DNA of 64,000 bases from Euonymus europaeus (lineage: Eukaryota; Streptophyta; Magnoliopsida; Celastrales; Celastraceae): contig OY756960.1 in assembly GCA_963580455.1 (NCBI GenBank), positions 620,001-684,000 on the forward strand, written 5' to 3'. This document shows positions 24,738 to 37,883 of this stretch, piece by piece. Positions within the stretch are counted from its first letter, which is position 1, and each line of letters starts with the position of its first letter. The translations under genes were made by a program, and so were the position numbers. The notes under the pieces were generated by a model, which worked only from the letters and a program-made list of their open reading frames with translations, had not been told where the DNA came from and made no database searches.

Positions 24738-27159
24738 TACACACTACTTTTCGAGCTCTACAATCCTGGCATTTCGCATTTTGATTTCAGAACTTGTGGC
24801 TAGTTGGTCTCGTTTCACCTATTTAGCCTCGAAATGTGGTTTCTTTACGTAAACGGTTTTACGAATATCCGTTGACTCCGAGTTCTGAATTCGGTGATTT
24901 TTAGCTTGATTTCACACTACTTTTCGAGCTCTACAATCCTGGCATTTCGGATTTTGATTTCAGAACTTGTGGCTAGTAGGTCTCGTTTCACCTAGTTAGC
25001 CGCGAAATGTGGTTTCTTTACGTAAACGGTTTTATGAATATCCGTTGACTCCGAGTTCTGAATTCGGTGATTTTTAGCTTGATTTCACACTACTTTTTGA
25101 GCTCTACAATCCTGACGTTTTGGATTTTGATTTCAGAACTCGTGGCTAGTTGGTCTCGTTTCACCTAGTTAGCCGCGAAATGTTGTTTCTTTACGTAAAT
25201 GGTTTTATGAATATCGGTTGACTCCGAGTTCTGAATTCGGTGATTTTTAGCTTGATTTCACACTACTTTTCGAGCTCTACGATCCTGGCGTTTCGGATAT
25301 TGATTTCAGAACTCATGGCTAGTTGGTCTCGTTTCACCTTGTTAGCCGCGAAATGTGGTTTCTTTACGTAAACGGTTTTATGAATATCCGTTGACTCCGA
25401 GTTCTGAATTCGGTGATTTTTAGCTTGATTTCACACTACATTTCGAGCTCTACAATCCTGGGTTTTCGGATTTTGATTTCAGAACTCGTGGCTAGTAGGT
25501 CTCGTTTCACCAAGTCAGCCACGAAATGTGGTTTCTTTACGTAAACGGTTTTATGAATATCCGTTGACTCCGAGTTCTGAATTCGGTGATTTTTAGCTTG
25601 ATTTCACACTACTTTTCGAGCTCTACAATCCTGGGTTTTCGGATTTCGATTTCAGAACTCGTGGCTAGTATGTCTCGTTTCACCTAGTCAGCCACGAAAT
25701 GTGGTTTCTTTACGTAAACGGTTTTATGAATATCCGTTGACTCCGAGTTCTGAATCCGGTGATTTTTAGCTTGATTTCACACTACTTTTCGAGCTCTACA
25801 ATCCTGGCATTTCGGATTTTGATTTCAGAACTCATGGCTAGTTGGTCTCATTTCACCTAGTTAGTCCTGAAATGTGGTTTCTTTACGTAAACGGTTTTAT
25901 GAATATCCGTTGACTCCGAGTTCTGAATTCGGTGATTTTTAGCTTGATTTCACACTAATTTTCGAGCTCTACGATCCTGGCATTTCGGATTTTGATTTCA
26001 GAACTCGTGGCTTGTTGGTCTCGTTTCACCTAGTTAGCCGCGAAATGTGGTTTCTTTACATAAACGGTTTTATGAATATCCGTTGACTCCGAGTTCTGAA
26101 TTCGGTTATTTTTAGCTTGATTTCACACTACTTTTCGAGCTCTACAATCCTGGCGTTTCGGATTTTGATTTCAGAACTCGTGGCTAGTAGGTCTCGTTTC
26201 ACCTAGTTAGCCGCGAAATGTGGTTTCTTTACATAAACGGTTTTATGAATATCCATTGACTCCGAGTTCTGAATTCGGTGATTTTTAGCTTGATTACACA
26301 CTACTTTTCGAGCTCTACAATCCTGGCATTTCGGATTTTGATTTCAGAACTCGTGGCTAGTTGGTCTCGTTTCACCTAGTTAGCCGCGAAATGTGGTTTC
26401 TTTACGTAAACGATTTTATAAATATCCGTTGACTCCGAGTTCTGAATTCGGCGATTTTTAGCTTGATTTCACACTACTTTTCGAGCTCTACGATCCTGGC
26501 ATTTCGGATATTGATTTCAGAACTCGTGGCTAGTTGGTCTCGTTACACCTAGTTAGCCTCGAAATGTGGTTTCTTTACGTAAACGGTTTTATGAATATCC
26601 GTTGACTCCGAGTTCTGAATTCGGTGATTTTTAGCTTGATTACACACTACTTTTCGAGATCTACAATCCTGGGTTTTCGGATTTCGATTTCAGAACTCGT
26701 GGCTAGTAGGTCTCGTTTCACCTAGTTGGCCAAGAAATGTGGTTTCTTTACGTAAACGGTTATATGAATATCCGTTGACTCCGAGTTCTGAATTCGGTGA
26801 TTTTTAGCTTGATTACACACTACTTTTCGAGCTCTACAATCCTGGCATTTCGGATTTTGATTTCAGAACTCGTGGCTAGTTGGTCTCGTTTCACCTAGTT
26901 AGCCGCGAAATGTGGTTTCTTTACGTAAACGGTTTTATGAATATCCGTTGACTCCGAGTTCTGAATTCGGTGATTTTTAGCTTGATTTCACACTACATTT
27001 TGAGCTCTACGATCCTGGCGTTTCGGATTTTGATTTCAGAACTCGTGGCTAGTTGGTCTCGTTTCACCTAGTTAGCCGCAAAATGTGGTTTCTTTACGTA
27101 AGTGGTTTTATGAATATCCGTTGACTCCGAGTTCTGAATTCGGTGATTTTTATGTTGAT
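24738..27159. repeat. 14-monomer HOR, near-identical copy d (2,422 bp)
   Basis: This copy is almost base-for-base the same as 22316-24737, except around one monomer. m147 (25430-25602) is the gggttttcgg/caccaagtcagcc type, where copy c has a cctagcg/ctattagg type. Other differences I saw are single bases, such as gaatccgg in m148 and acattttgag in m156. Confidence 0.9.
25430..25602. repeat. Swapped monomer inside HOR copy d (m147)
   Basis: This monomer carries acatttcgag, caatcctgggttttcgg, gtagg and caccaagtcagccacg. The register-matched monomer in copy c (23008-23180) carries tttttgag, caatcctagcg, ctattagg and aaaagtgg. The distant copy at 29409-29581 also has the second type, so the swap is in copy d. 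m147 is nearly identical to m119 (20586-20758), differing at position 10, which points to conversion or double exchange from a unit-a-like donor. Confidence 0.8.
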
Positions 27160-28370
27160 TACACACTACTTTTCGAGCTCTACAATCCTGGCGTTTCGCA
27201 TTTTGATTTCAGAACTTGTGGCTAGTTGGTCTCGTTTCACCTATTTAGCCGCGAAATGTGGTTTCTTTACGTAAACGGTTTTACGAATATCCGTTGACTC
27301 CGAGTTCTGAATTCGCTGATTTTTAGCTTGATTTCACACTAATTTTCGAGCTCTACGATCCTGGCATTTCGGATTTTGATTTCAGAACTCGTGGCTTGTT
27401 GGTCTCGTTTCACCTAGTTAGCCGCGAAATGTGGTTTCTTTACATAAACGGTTTTATGAATATCCGTTGACTCCGAGTTCTGAATTCGGTGATTTTTAGC
27501 TTGATTTCACACTACTTTTCGAGCTCTACAATCCTGGGGTTTCGGATTTTGATTTCAGAACTCGTGGCTAGTAGGTCTCGTTTCACCTAGTTAGCCGCGA
27601 AATGTGGTTTCTTTACATAAACGGTTTTATGAATATCCATTGACTCCGAGTTCTGAATTCGGTGATTTTTAGCTTGATTACACACTACTTTTCGAGCTCT
27701 ACAATCCTGGCATTTCGGATTTTGATTTCAGAACTCGCGGCTAGTTGGCCTCGTTTCACCTAGTTAGCCGCGAAATGTGGTTTCTTTACGTAAACGATTT
27801 TATAAATATCCGTTGACTCCGAGTTCTGAATTCGGCGATTTTTAGCTTGATTTCACACTACTTTTCGAGCTCTACGATCTTGGCATTTCGGATATTGATT
27901 TCAGAACTCGTGGCTAGTTGGTCTCGTTAAACCTAGTTAGCCTCGAAATGTGGTTTCTTTACGTAAACGGTTTTATGAATATCCGTTGACTCCGAGTTCT
28001 GAATTCGGTGATTTTTAGCTTGATTACACACTACTTTTCGAGCTCTACAATCCTGGGTTTTCGGATTTCGATTTCAGAACTCGTGGCTAGTAGGTCTCGT
28101 TTCACCTAGTTGGCCAAGAAATGTGGTTTCTTTACGTAAACGGTTATATGAATATCCGTTGACTCCGAGTTCTGAATTCGGTGATTTTTAGCTTGATTAC
28201 ACACTACTTTTCGAGCTCTACAATCCTGACGTTTCGGATTTTGATTTCAGAACTCGTGGCTAGTTGGTCTCGTTTCACCTAGTTAGCCGCGAAATGTGGT
28301 TTCTTTACGTAAACGGTTTTATGAATATCCGTTGACTCCGAGTTCTGAATTCGGTGATTTTTAGCTTGAT
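27160..28370. repeat. Shortened continuation, 6-monomer copy of 25949-26986
   Basis: m158-m163 (27333-28370) repeat m150-m155 at an 8-monomer (1,384 bp) shift. Markers are ggcttgttgg with acataaac, acgattttataaat, and ggttatatg (at 26757 and 28141). Private changes include ctcgcggctagttggcctcg in m160 and gttaaacc in m161. m157 is a tttcgcatttt monomer with a gctgattttt tail. Confidence 0.75.
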
Positions 28371-30100
28371 TTCACACTACATTTCGAGCTCTACGATCCT
28401 GGCGTTTCGGATTTTGATTTCAGAACTCGTGGCTAGTAGCTCTCGTTTCACCTAGTTAGCCGCAAAATTTGGTTTCTTTACGTAAATAGTTTTATGAATA
28501 TCCGTTGACTCCGAGTTCTGAATTCGGTGATTTTTAGCTTGATTTCACACTACTTTTCGAGCTCTACAAACCTGGCATTTCAGATTTTGATTTCAGAACT
28601 CGTGGCTAGTAGGTCTCGATTCACCTATTTAGCCGCGAAATGTGGTTTCTTTACGTAAGTGGTTTTATGAATATCCGTTGACTCCGAGTTCTGAATTCGG
28701 TGATTTTTATGTTGATTACACACTACTTTTCGAGCTCTACAATCCTGGCGTTTCGCATTTTGATTTCAGAACTTGTGGCTAGTTGGTCTCGTTTCACCTA
28801 TTTAGCCGCGAAATGTGGTTTCTTTACGTAAACGGTTTTACGAATATCCGTTGACTCCGAGTTCTGAATTCGGTGATTTTTAGCTTGATTTCACACTACT
28901 TTTCGAGCTCTACAATCCTGGCATTTCGGATTTTGATTTCAGAACTTGTGGCTAGTAGGTCTCGTTTCACCTAGTTAGCCGCGAAATGTGGTTTCTTTAC
29001 GTAAACGGTTTTATGAATATCCGTTGACTCCGAGTTCTGAATTCGGTGATTTTTAGCTTGATTTCACACTACTTTTTGAGCTCTACAATCCTGACGTTTT
29101 GGATTTTGATTTCAGAACTCGTGGCTAGTTGGTCTCGTTTCACCTAGTTAGCCGCGAAATGTTGTTTCTTTACGTAAAAGGTTTTATGAATATCGGTTGA
29201 CTCCGAGTTCTGAATTCGGTGATTTTTAGCTTGATTTCACACTACTTTTCGAGCTCTACGATCCTGGCATTTCGGATATTGATTTCAGAACTCATGGCTA
29301 GTTGGTCTCGTTTCACCTAGTTAGCCGCGAAATGTGGTTTCTTTACGTAAACGGTTTTATGAATATCCGTTGACTCCGAGTTCTGAATTCGGTGATTTTT
29401 AGCTTGATTTCACACTACTTTTTGAGCTCTACAATCCTAGCGTTTCGGATTTTGATTTCAGAACTCGTGGCTATTAGGTCTCGTTTCACCTAGTTAGCCG
29501 CGAAAAGTGGTTTCTTTACGTAAACGGTTTTATGAATATCCGTTGACTCCGAGTTCTGAATTCGGTGATTTTTAGCTTGATTTCACACTACATTTCGAGC
29601 TCTACAATCCTGGGTTTTCGGATTTCGATTTCAGAACTCGTGGCTAGTAGGTCTCGTTTCACCTAGTCAGCCACGAAATGTGGTTTCTTTACGTAAACGG
29701 TTTTATGAATATCCGTTGACTCCGAGTTCTGAATTCGGTGATTTTTAGCTTGATTTCACACTACTTTTCGAGCTCTACAATCCTGGCATTTCGGATTTTG
29801 ATTTCAGAACTCATGGCTAGTTGGTCTCATTTCACCTAGTTAGTCGCGAAATGTGGTTTCTTAACTTAAACGGTTTTATGAATATCCGTTGACTCCGAGT
29901 TCTGAATTCGGTGATTTTTAGCTTGATTTCACACTAATTTTCGAGCTCTACGATCCTGGCATTTCGGATTTTGATTTCAGAACTCGTGGCTTGTTGGTCT
30001 CGTTTCACCTAGTTAGCCGCGAAATGTGGTTTCTTTACATAAACGGTTTTATGAATATCCGTTGACTCCGAGTTCTGAATTCGGTGATTTTTAGCTTGAT
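28371..30100. repeat. 10-monomer distant copy of 21970-23699
   Basis: m164-m173 follow m127-m136 in order at an offset of 6,401 bases, exactly 37 monomers. The order is gtagctctc with aaatag, caaacctgg with gtaagtgg, tttcgcatttt, acttgtgg, ctgacgttttgg, actcatgg, ctattagg with aaaagtgg, gggttttcgg, tctcatttcac, and ggcttgttgg. Private changes include aaaaggtttt in m168 and cttaacttaaac in m172. Confidence 0.8.
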
Positions 30101-31830
30101 TTCACACTACTTTTCGAGCTCTACAATCCTGGGGTTTCGGATTTTGATTTCAGAACTCGTGGCTAGTAGGTCTCGTTTCACCTAGTTAGCCGCGAAATGT
30201 GGTTTCTTTACATAAACGGTTTTATGAATATCCATTGACTCCGAGTTCTGAATTCGGTGATTTTTAGCTTGATTACACACTACTTTTCGAGCTCTACAAT
30301 CCTGGCATTTCGGATTTTTATTTCAGAACTCGTGGCTAGTTGGTCTCGTTTCACCTAGTTAGCCGCGAAATGTGGTTTCTTTACGTAAACGGTTTTATAA
30401 ATATCCGTTGACTCCGAGTTCTGAATTCGGCGATTTTTAGCTTGATTTCACACTACTTTTCGAGCTCTACGATCCTGGCATTTCGGATATTGATTTCAGA
30501 ACTCGTGGCTAGTTGGTCTCGTTACACCTAGTTAGCCTCGAAATGTGGTTTCTTTACGTAAACGGTTTTATGAATATCCGTTGACTCCGAGTTCTGAATT
30601 CGGTGATTTTTAGCTTGATTACACACTACTTTTCGAGCTCTACAATCCTGGCATTTCGGATTTTGATTTCAGAACTCGTGGCTTGTTGGTCTCGTTTCAC
30701 CTAGTTAGCCGCAAAATGTGGTTTCTTTACGTAAACGGTTTTATGAATATCCGTTGACTCCGAGTTCTGAATTCGGTGATTTTTAGCTTGATTTCACACT
30801 ACTTTTCGAGCTCTACGATCCTGGCATTTCGGATATTGATTTCAGAACTCGTGGCTAGTTGGTCTCGTTACACCTAGTTAGCCTCGAAATGTGGTTTCTT
30901 TACGTAAACGGTTTTATGAATATCCTTTGACTCCGAGTTCTGAATTCGGTGATTTTTAGCTTGATTACACACTACTTTTCGAGCTCTACGATCCTGGGTT
31001 TTCGGATTTCGATTTCAGAACTCGTGGCTAGTAGGTCTCGTTTCACCTAGTTAGCCAAGAAATGTGGTTTCTTTACGTAAACAGTTTTATGAATATCCGT
31101 TGACTCCGAGTTCTGAATTCGGTGATTTTTAGCTTGATTACACACTACTTTTCGAGCTCTACAATCCTAACGTTTCGGATTTTGATTTCAGAACTCGTGG
31201 CTAGTTGGTCTCGTTTCACCTAGTTAGCCGCGAAATGTGGTTTCTTTACGTAAACGGTTTTATGAATATCCGTTGACTCCGAGTTCTGAATTCGGTGATT
31301 TTTAGCTTGATTACACACTACTTTTTGAGCTCTACAATCCTCGCGTTTCGCATTTTGATTTCAGAACTCGTGGCTATTAGGTCTCGTTTCACCTAGTTAG
31401 CCGCGAAAAGTGGTTTCTTTACGTAAACTGTTTTATGAATATCCGTTGACTCCGAGTTCTGAATTCGGTGATTTTTAGCTTGATTTCACACTACTTTTCG
31501 AGCTCTACAATCCTGGGTTTTCGGATTTCGATTTCAGAACTCATGGCTAGTAGGTCTCGTTTCACCTAGTTAGCCACGAAATGTGGTTTCTTTAAGTAAA
31601 CGGTTTTATGAATATCCGTTGACTCCGAGTTCTGAATTCAGTGATTTTTAGCTTGATTTCACACTACATTTCGAGCTCTACAATCCTGGCATTTCGGATT
31701 TTGATTTCAGAACTCGTGGCTAGTTGGTCTCATTTCACCTAGTTAGCCGCGAAATGTGGTTTCTTTACGTAAACGGTTTTATGAATATCCGTTGACTCCG
31801 AGTTCTGAATTCGGTGATTTTTAGCTTGAT
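30101..31830. repeat. Mixed monomers (m174-m183), no clean HOR
   Basis: Types from the 14-monomer family continue in altered order. m174-m176 resemble m159-m161, and gttacacc/gcctcg monomers occur at both 30447 and 30793. Private variants such as tcctcgcg and taaactg appear near 31340-31430. No repeating unit longer than about four monomers is clear. Confidence 0.5.
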
Positions 31831-34079
31831 TTCACACTACTTTTCGAGCTCTACGATCCTGGCATTTCGGATTTTGATTTCAGAACTCATGGCTTGTTGG
31901 TCTCGTTTCACCTAGTTAGCCGCGAAATGTGGTTTCTTTACGTAAACGGTTTTATGAATATCCGTTGACTCCGAGTTTTGAATTCGGTGATTTTTAGCTT
32001 GATTTCACACTACTTTTTGAGCTCTACAATCCTGGCGTTTCGGATTTTGATTTCAGAACTCGTGGCTATTAGATTTCGTTTCACCTAGTTAGCCGCGAAA
32101 TGTGGTTTCTTTACATAAACGGTTTTATGAATATCCATTGACTCCGAGTTCTGAATTCGGTGATTTTTAGCTTGATTACACACTATTTTTCGAGCTCTAC
32201 AATCCTGGCGTTTCGGATTTTGATTTCAGAACTCGTGGCTAGTTGGTCTCGTTTCACCTAGTTAGCCGCAAAATGTGGTTTCTTTACGTAAACGGTTTTA
32301 TGAATATCCGTTGACTCCGAGTTCTGAATTCGGCGATTTTTAGCTTGATTTCACACTACTTTTCGAGCTCTACGATCCTGGCATTTCGGATATTGATTTC
32401 AGAACTCGTGGCTAGTTGGTCTCGTTACACCTAGTTAGCCGCGAAATGTGGTTTCTTTACGTAAACGGTTTTATGAATATCCGTTGACTCCGAGTTCTGA
32501 ATTCGGTGATTTTTAGCTTGATTACACACTAATTTTCGAGCTCTACGATCCTGGCGTTCCGGATTTTGATTTCAGAACTCGTGGCTATTAGGTCTCGTTT
32601 CACCTAGTTAGCCTCGAAAAGTGGTTTCTTTACGTAAACGGTTTTATGAATATCCGTTGACTCCGAGTTCTGAATTCGGTGATTTTTAGCTTGATTTCAC
32701 ACTACATTTCGAGCTCTACAATCCTGGGTTTTCGAATTTCGATTTCAGAACTCGTGGCTAGTGGGTCTCGTTTCACCTAGTTTGCCGCGAAATGTGGTTT
32801 CTTTACGTAAACGGTTTTATGAATATCCGTTGACTCCGAGTTCTGAATTCGGTGATTTTTAGCTTGATTTCACACTAATTTTCGAGCTCTACGATCCTGG
32901 CATTTCAGATTTTGATTTCAGAACTCGTGGCTAGTTGGTCTCGTTTCACCTAGTTAGCCGCGAAATGTGGTTTCTTTACGTAAACGGTTTTATGAATATC
33001 CGTTGACTCCGAGTTCTGAATTCGGTGATTTATAGCTTGATTTCACACTACTTTTCGAGCTCTACAATCCTGGCATTTCGGATTTTGATTTCAGAACTCG
33101 TGGCTAGTAGGTCTCGTTTCACCTAGTTAGCCACGAAATGTGGTTTCTTTACGTAAACGGTTTTATGAATATCCATTGACTCCGAGTTCTTAATTCGGTG
33201 ATTTTTAGCTTGATTACACACTACTTTTCGAGCTCTACGATCCTGGCGTTTCGGATTTTGATTTCACAACTCGTGGCTAGTTGGTCTCATTTCACCTAGT
33301 TAGCCGCGAAATGTGGTTTCTTTACGTAAACGGTTTTATGAATATCCGTTGACTCCGAGTTCTGAATTCGGTGATTTTTAGCTTGATTTCACGCTACTTT
33401 TCGAGCTCTACGATCCTGGCATTTCGGATATTGATTTCAGAACTCGTGGCTAGTTGGTCTCGTTTCACCTAGTTAGCCGCGAAATGTGGTTTCTTTACGT
33501 AAACGGTTTTATGAATATCCGTTGACTCCGAGTTCTGAATTCGGTGATTTTTAGCTTGATTTCACACTACTTTTCGAGCTCTACAATCCTGGCATTTCGG
33601 ATATTGATTTCAGAACTCGTGGCTAGTTGGTCTCGTTTCAACTAGTTAGCCGCGAAATGTGGTTTCTTTACGTAAACGGTTTTATGAATATCCGTTGACT
33701 CCGAGTTCTGAATTCGGTGTTTTTTAGGTTGATTACACACTACTTTTCGAGCTCTACAATCCTGGCATTTCGGATTTTGATTTCAGAACTTGTGGCTAGT
33801 TGGTCTCGTTTCACCTATTTAGCCGCGAAATGTGGTTTCTTTACGTAAACGGTTTTATGAATATCCGTTGACTCCGAGTTCTGATTTCGGTGACTTTTAG
33901 CTTGATTTCACACTACTTTTCGAGCTCTACAATCCTGGCGTTTCGGATTTTGATTTCAGAACTCGTGGCTAGTAGGTCTCATTTCACCTAGTTAGCCGCG
34001 AAATGTGGTTTCTTTACGTAAACGGTTTTATGAATATCCGTTGACTCCGAGTTCTGAATTCGGTGATTTTTAGCTTGAT
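31831..34079. repeat. 13-monomer block, copy 1 of a 15-monomer HOR
   Basis: m184-m196 match m199-m211 at 2,595 bases (15 monomers). Marker pairs are gttcttaatt at 33186 and 35781, ggtgttttttagg at 33716 and 36311, and gcgttccgg at 32554 and 35149. Other shared rarities are tttatagcttg, cacaactcg, and gttctgatttcgg with gacttttagc. Copies look near-identical; one difference is attagatttcg here against attaggtttcg in copy 2. Confidence 0.88.
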
Positions 34080-34425
34080 TACACACTAATTTTCGAGCTC
34101 TACGATCCTGGCGTTCCGGATTTTGATTTCAGAACTCGTGGCTATTAGGTCTCGTTTCACCTAGTTAGCCTCGAAAAGTGGTTTCTTTACGTAAACGGTT
34201 TTATGAATATCCGTTGACTCCGAGTTTTGAATTCGGTGATTTTTAGCTTGATTTCACACTACTTTTTGAGCTCTACAATCCTGGCGTTTCGGATTTTGAT
34301 TTCAGAACTCGTGGCTATTAGGTTTCGTTTCACCTAGTTAGCCGCGAAATGTGGTTTCTTTACATAAACGGTTTTATGAATATCCATTGACTCCGAGTTC
34401 TGAATTCGGTGATTTTTAGCTTGAT
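34080..34425. repeat. Two-monomer joint between the 13-monomer blocks
   Basis: m197 has the gcgttccgg, ctattagg and gcctcgaaaag features of m188/m203, but the gagttttg tail of m184/m199. m198 is of the m185/m200 type (ctattaggtttcg, acataaac, ccattg). m197 therefore looks like a hybrid joined between positions 98 and 148. A single C148T change in m197 is the simpler alternative, though the following m185-type monomer favours an exchange. Confidence 0.65.
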
Positions 34426-36674
34426 TTCACACTACTTTTCGAGCTCTACGATCCTGGCATTTCGGATTTTGATTTCAGAACTCATGGCTTGTTGGTCTCG
34501 TTTCACCTAGTTAGCCGCGAAATGTGGTTTCTTTACGTAAACGGTTTTATGAATATCCGTTGACTCCGAGTTTTGAATTCGGTGATTTTTAGCTTGATTT
34601 CACACTACTTTTTGAGCTCTACAATCCTGGCGTTTCGGATTTTGATTTCAGAACTCGTGGCTATTAGGTTTCGTTTCACCTAGTTAGCCGCGAAATGTGG
34701 TTTCTTTACATAAACGGTTTTATGAATATCCATTGACTCCGAGTTCTGAATTCGGTGATTTTTAGCTTGATTACACACTATTTTTCGAGCTCTACAATCC
34801 TGGCGTTTCGGATTTTGATTTCAGAACTCGTGGCTAGTTGGTCTCGTTTCACCTAGTTAGCCGCAAAATGTGGTTTCTTTACGTAAACGGTTTTATGAAT
34901 ATCCGTTGACTCCGAGTTCTGAATTCGGCGATTTTTAGCTTGATTTCACACTACTTTTCGAGCTCTACGATCCTGGCATTTCGGATATTGATTTCAGAAC
35001 TCGTGGCTAGTTGGTCTCGTTACACCTAGTTAGCCGCGAAATGTGGTTTCTTTACGTAAACGGTTTTATGAATATCCGTTGACTCCGAGTTCTGAATTCG
35101 GTGATTTTTAGCTTGATTACACACTAATTTTCGAGCTCTACGATCCTGGCGTTCCGGATTTTGATTTCAGAACTCGTGGCTATTAGGTCTCGTTTCACCT
35201 AGTTAGCCTCGAAAAGTGGTTTCTTTACGTAAACGGTTTTATGAATATCCGTTGACTCCGAGTTCTGAATTCGGTGATTTTTAGCTTGATTTCACACTAC
35301 ATTTCGAGCTCTACAATCCTGGGTTTTCGAATTTCGATTTCAGAACTCGTGGCTAGTGGGTCTCGTTTCACCTAGTTTGCCGCGAAATGTGGTTTCTTTA
35401 CGTAAACGGTTTTATGAATATCCGTTGACTCCGAGTTCTGAATTCGGTGATTTTTAGCTTGATTTCACACTAATTTTCGAGCTCTACGATCCTGGCATTT
35501 CAGATTTTGATTTCAGAACTCGTGGCTAGTTGGTCTCGTTTCACCTAGTTAGCCGCGAAATGTGGTTTCTTTACGTAAACGGTTTTATGAATATCCGTTG
35601 ACTCCGAGTTCTGAATTCGGTGATTTATAGCTTGATTTCACACTACTTTTCGAGCTCTACAATCCTGGCATTTCGGATTTTGATTTCAGAACTCGTGGCT
35701 AGTAGGTCTCGTTTCACCTAGTTAGCCACGAAATGTGGTTTCTTTACGTAAACGGTTTTATGAATATCCATTGACTCCGAGTTCTTAATTCGGTGATTTT
35801 TAGCTTGATTACACACTACTTTTCGAGCTCTACGATCCTGGCGTTTCGGATTTTGATTTCACAACTCGTGGCTAGTTGGTCTCATTTCACCTAGTTAGCC
35901 GCGAAATGTGGTTTCTTTACGTAAACGGTTTTATGAATATCCGTTGACTCCGAGTTCTGAATTCGGTGATTTTTAGCTTGATTTCACGCTACTTTTCGAG
36001 CTCTACGATCCTGGCATTTCGGATATTGATTTCAGAACTCGTGGCTAGTTGGTCTCGTTTCACCTAGTTAGCCGCGAAATGTGGTTTCTTTACGTAAACG
36101 GTTTTATGAATATCCGTTGACTCCGAGTTCTGAATTCGGTGATTTTTAGCTTGATTTCACACTACTTTTCGAGCTCTACAATCCTGGCATTTCGGATATT
36201 GATTTCAGAACTCGTGGCTAGTTGGTCTCGTTTCAACTAGTTAGCCGCGAAATGTGGTTTCTTTACGTAAACGGTTTTATGAATATCCGTTGACTCCGAG
36301 TTCTGAATTCGGTGTTTTTTAGGTTGATTACACACTACTTTTCGAGCTCTACAATCCTGGCATTTCGGATTTTGATTTCAGAACTTGTGGCTAGTTGGTC
36401 TCGTTTCACCTATTTAGCCGCGAAATGTGGTTTCTTTACGTAAACGGTTTTATGAATATCCGTTGACTCCGAGTTCTGATTTCGGTGACTTTTAGCTTGA
36501 TTTCACACTACTTTTCGAGCTCTACAATCCTGGCCTTTCGGATTTTGATTTCAGAACTCGTGGCTAGTAGGTCTCATTTCACCTAGTTAGCCGCGAAATG
36601 TGGTTTCTTTACGTAAACGGTTTTATGAATATCCGTTGACTCCGAGTTCTGAATTCGGTGATTTTTAGCTTGAT
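34426..36674. repeat. 13-monomer block, copy 2 of a 15-monomer HOR
   Basis: This block repeats 31831-34079 in order. It ends where m212 begins a different family (actaatttttgag, gatattaatttc, caactaattagcc). One visible private change is ggcctttcgg at m211 (36502-36674), where copy 1 has ggcgtttcgg. Confidence 0.88.
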
Positions 36675-37883
36675 TTCACACTAATTTTTGAGCTCTACAA
36701 TCCTGGCGTTTCGGATATTAATTTCAGAACTCGTGGCTAGTTGGTCTCGTTTCAACTAATTAGCCGCGAAATGTGGTTTCTTTACGTAAACGGTTTTATG
36801 AATATCCGTTGACTCCGAGTTCTGAATTCGGTGATTTTTAGCTTGATTTCACACTAATTTTCGAGCTCTACGATCCTGGTGTTTCGGATATTGATTTCAG
36901 AACTCGTGGCTAGTTGGTCTCATTTCACCTAGTTAGCCGCGAAATGTGGTTTCTTTACGTAAACGGTTTTATGAATATCCGTTGACTCCGAGTTCTGAAT
37001 TCGGTGATTTTTAGCTCGATTTCACACTACTTTTCGAGCTCTACAATCCTGGCATTTCGGATTTTGATTTCAGAACTTGTGGATAGTAGGTCTCGTTTCT
37101 CCCAGTTAGCCGCGAAATGTGGTTTCTTTACTTAAACGGTTTTATGAATATCCGTTGACTCCGAGTTCTGAATTCGGTGAATTTTAGCTTGATTTCACAC
37201 TACTTTTCGAGCTCTACGATCCTGGCGTTTCGGATATTGATTTCAGAACTCGTGGCTAGTTGGTCTCGTTTCACCTATAGCCGCGAAATGCGGTTTCTTT
37301 ACGTAAACGGTATTATGAATATCCGTTGACTCCGAGTTCTGAATTCGGTGATTTTTAGCTTGATTTCACGCTACTTTTCGAGCTCTACGATCCTGGCGTT
37401 TCGGAAATTGATTTCAGAACTCGTGGCTAGTTGGTCTCGTTTCACCTAGTTAGCCGCGAAATGTGGTTTCTTTACGTAAACTGTTTTATGAATATCCGTT
37501 GACTCCGAGTTCTGAATTCAGTGATTTTTAGCTCGATTTCACACTACTTTTCGAGCTCTACAATCCTGGCATTTCGGATTTTGATTTCAGAACTTGTGGC
37601 TAGTAGGTCTCGTTTCTCCCAGTTAGCCGCGAAATGTGGTTTCTTTACGTAAACGGTTTTATGAATATCCGTTGACTCCGAGTTCTGAATTCGGTGATTT
37701 TTGGCTTGATTACACACTACTTTTCGAGCTCTACAATCCTGGCGTTTTGGATTTTGATTTCAGAACTCGTGGCTAGTTGGTCTCGTTTCACCTATTTACC
37801 CGCGAAATGTGGTTTCTTTACGTAAACGGTTTTATGAATATCCGTTGACTCCGAGTTCTGAATTCGGTGATTTTTAGCTTGAT
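36675..37883. repeat. 7-monomer HOR, copy 1 (1,209 bp)
   Basis: m212-m218 run in this order: gatattaatttc, ggtgtttcggatatt, gtggatagtagg with ttctcccag, the 2-base-deleted cctatagcc monomer with tgcgg and tattatg, ggaaattg with taaactg, a second ttctcccag type, and ctatttaccc. The unit is 1,209 bases instead of 1,211 because of the deletion. From here rightwards the acgctac, agctcgat and tgcgg types become common. Confidence 0.9.
37271..37282. other. 2-base deletion in monomer m215
   Basis: Reads cacctatagccgcg in place of cacctagttagccgcg, giving a 171-base monomer. It is copied to about 38485 by the 7-monomer duplication. Confidence 0.9.

Noticed and set aside
22316..27159. Near-identical copies as assembly artefacts
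   Set aside because: Considered because the copies are so alike, but each pair has private single-base differences and one has a monomer swap. An accidental duplication of the same sequence would not show that. Read-level checking remains the decisive test.
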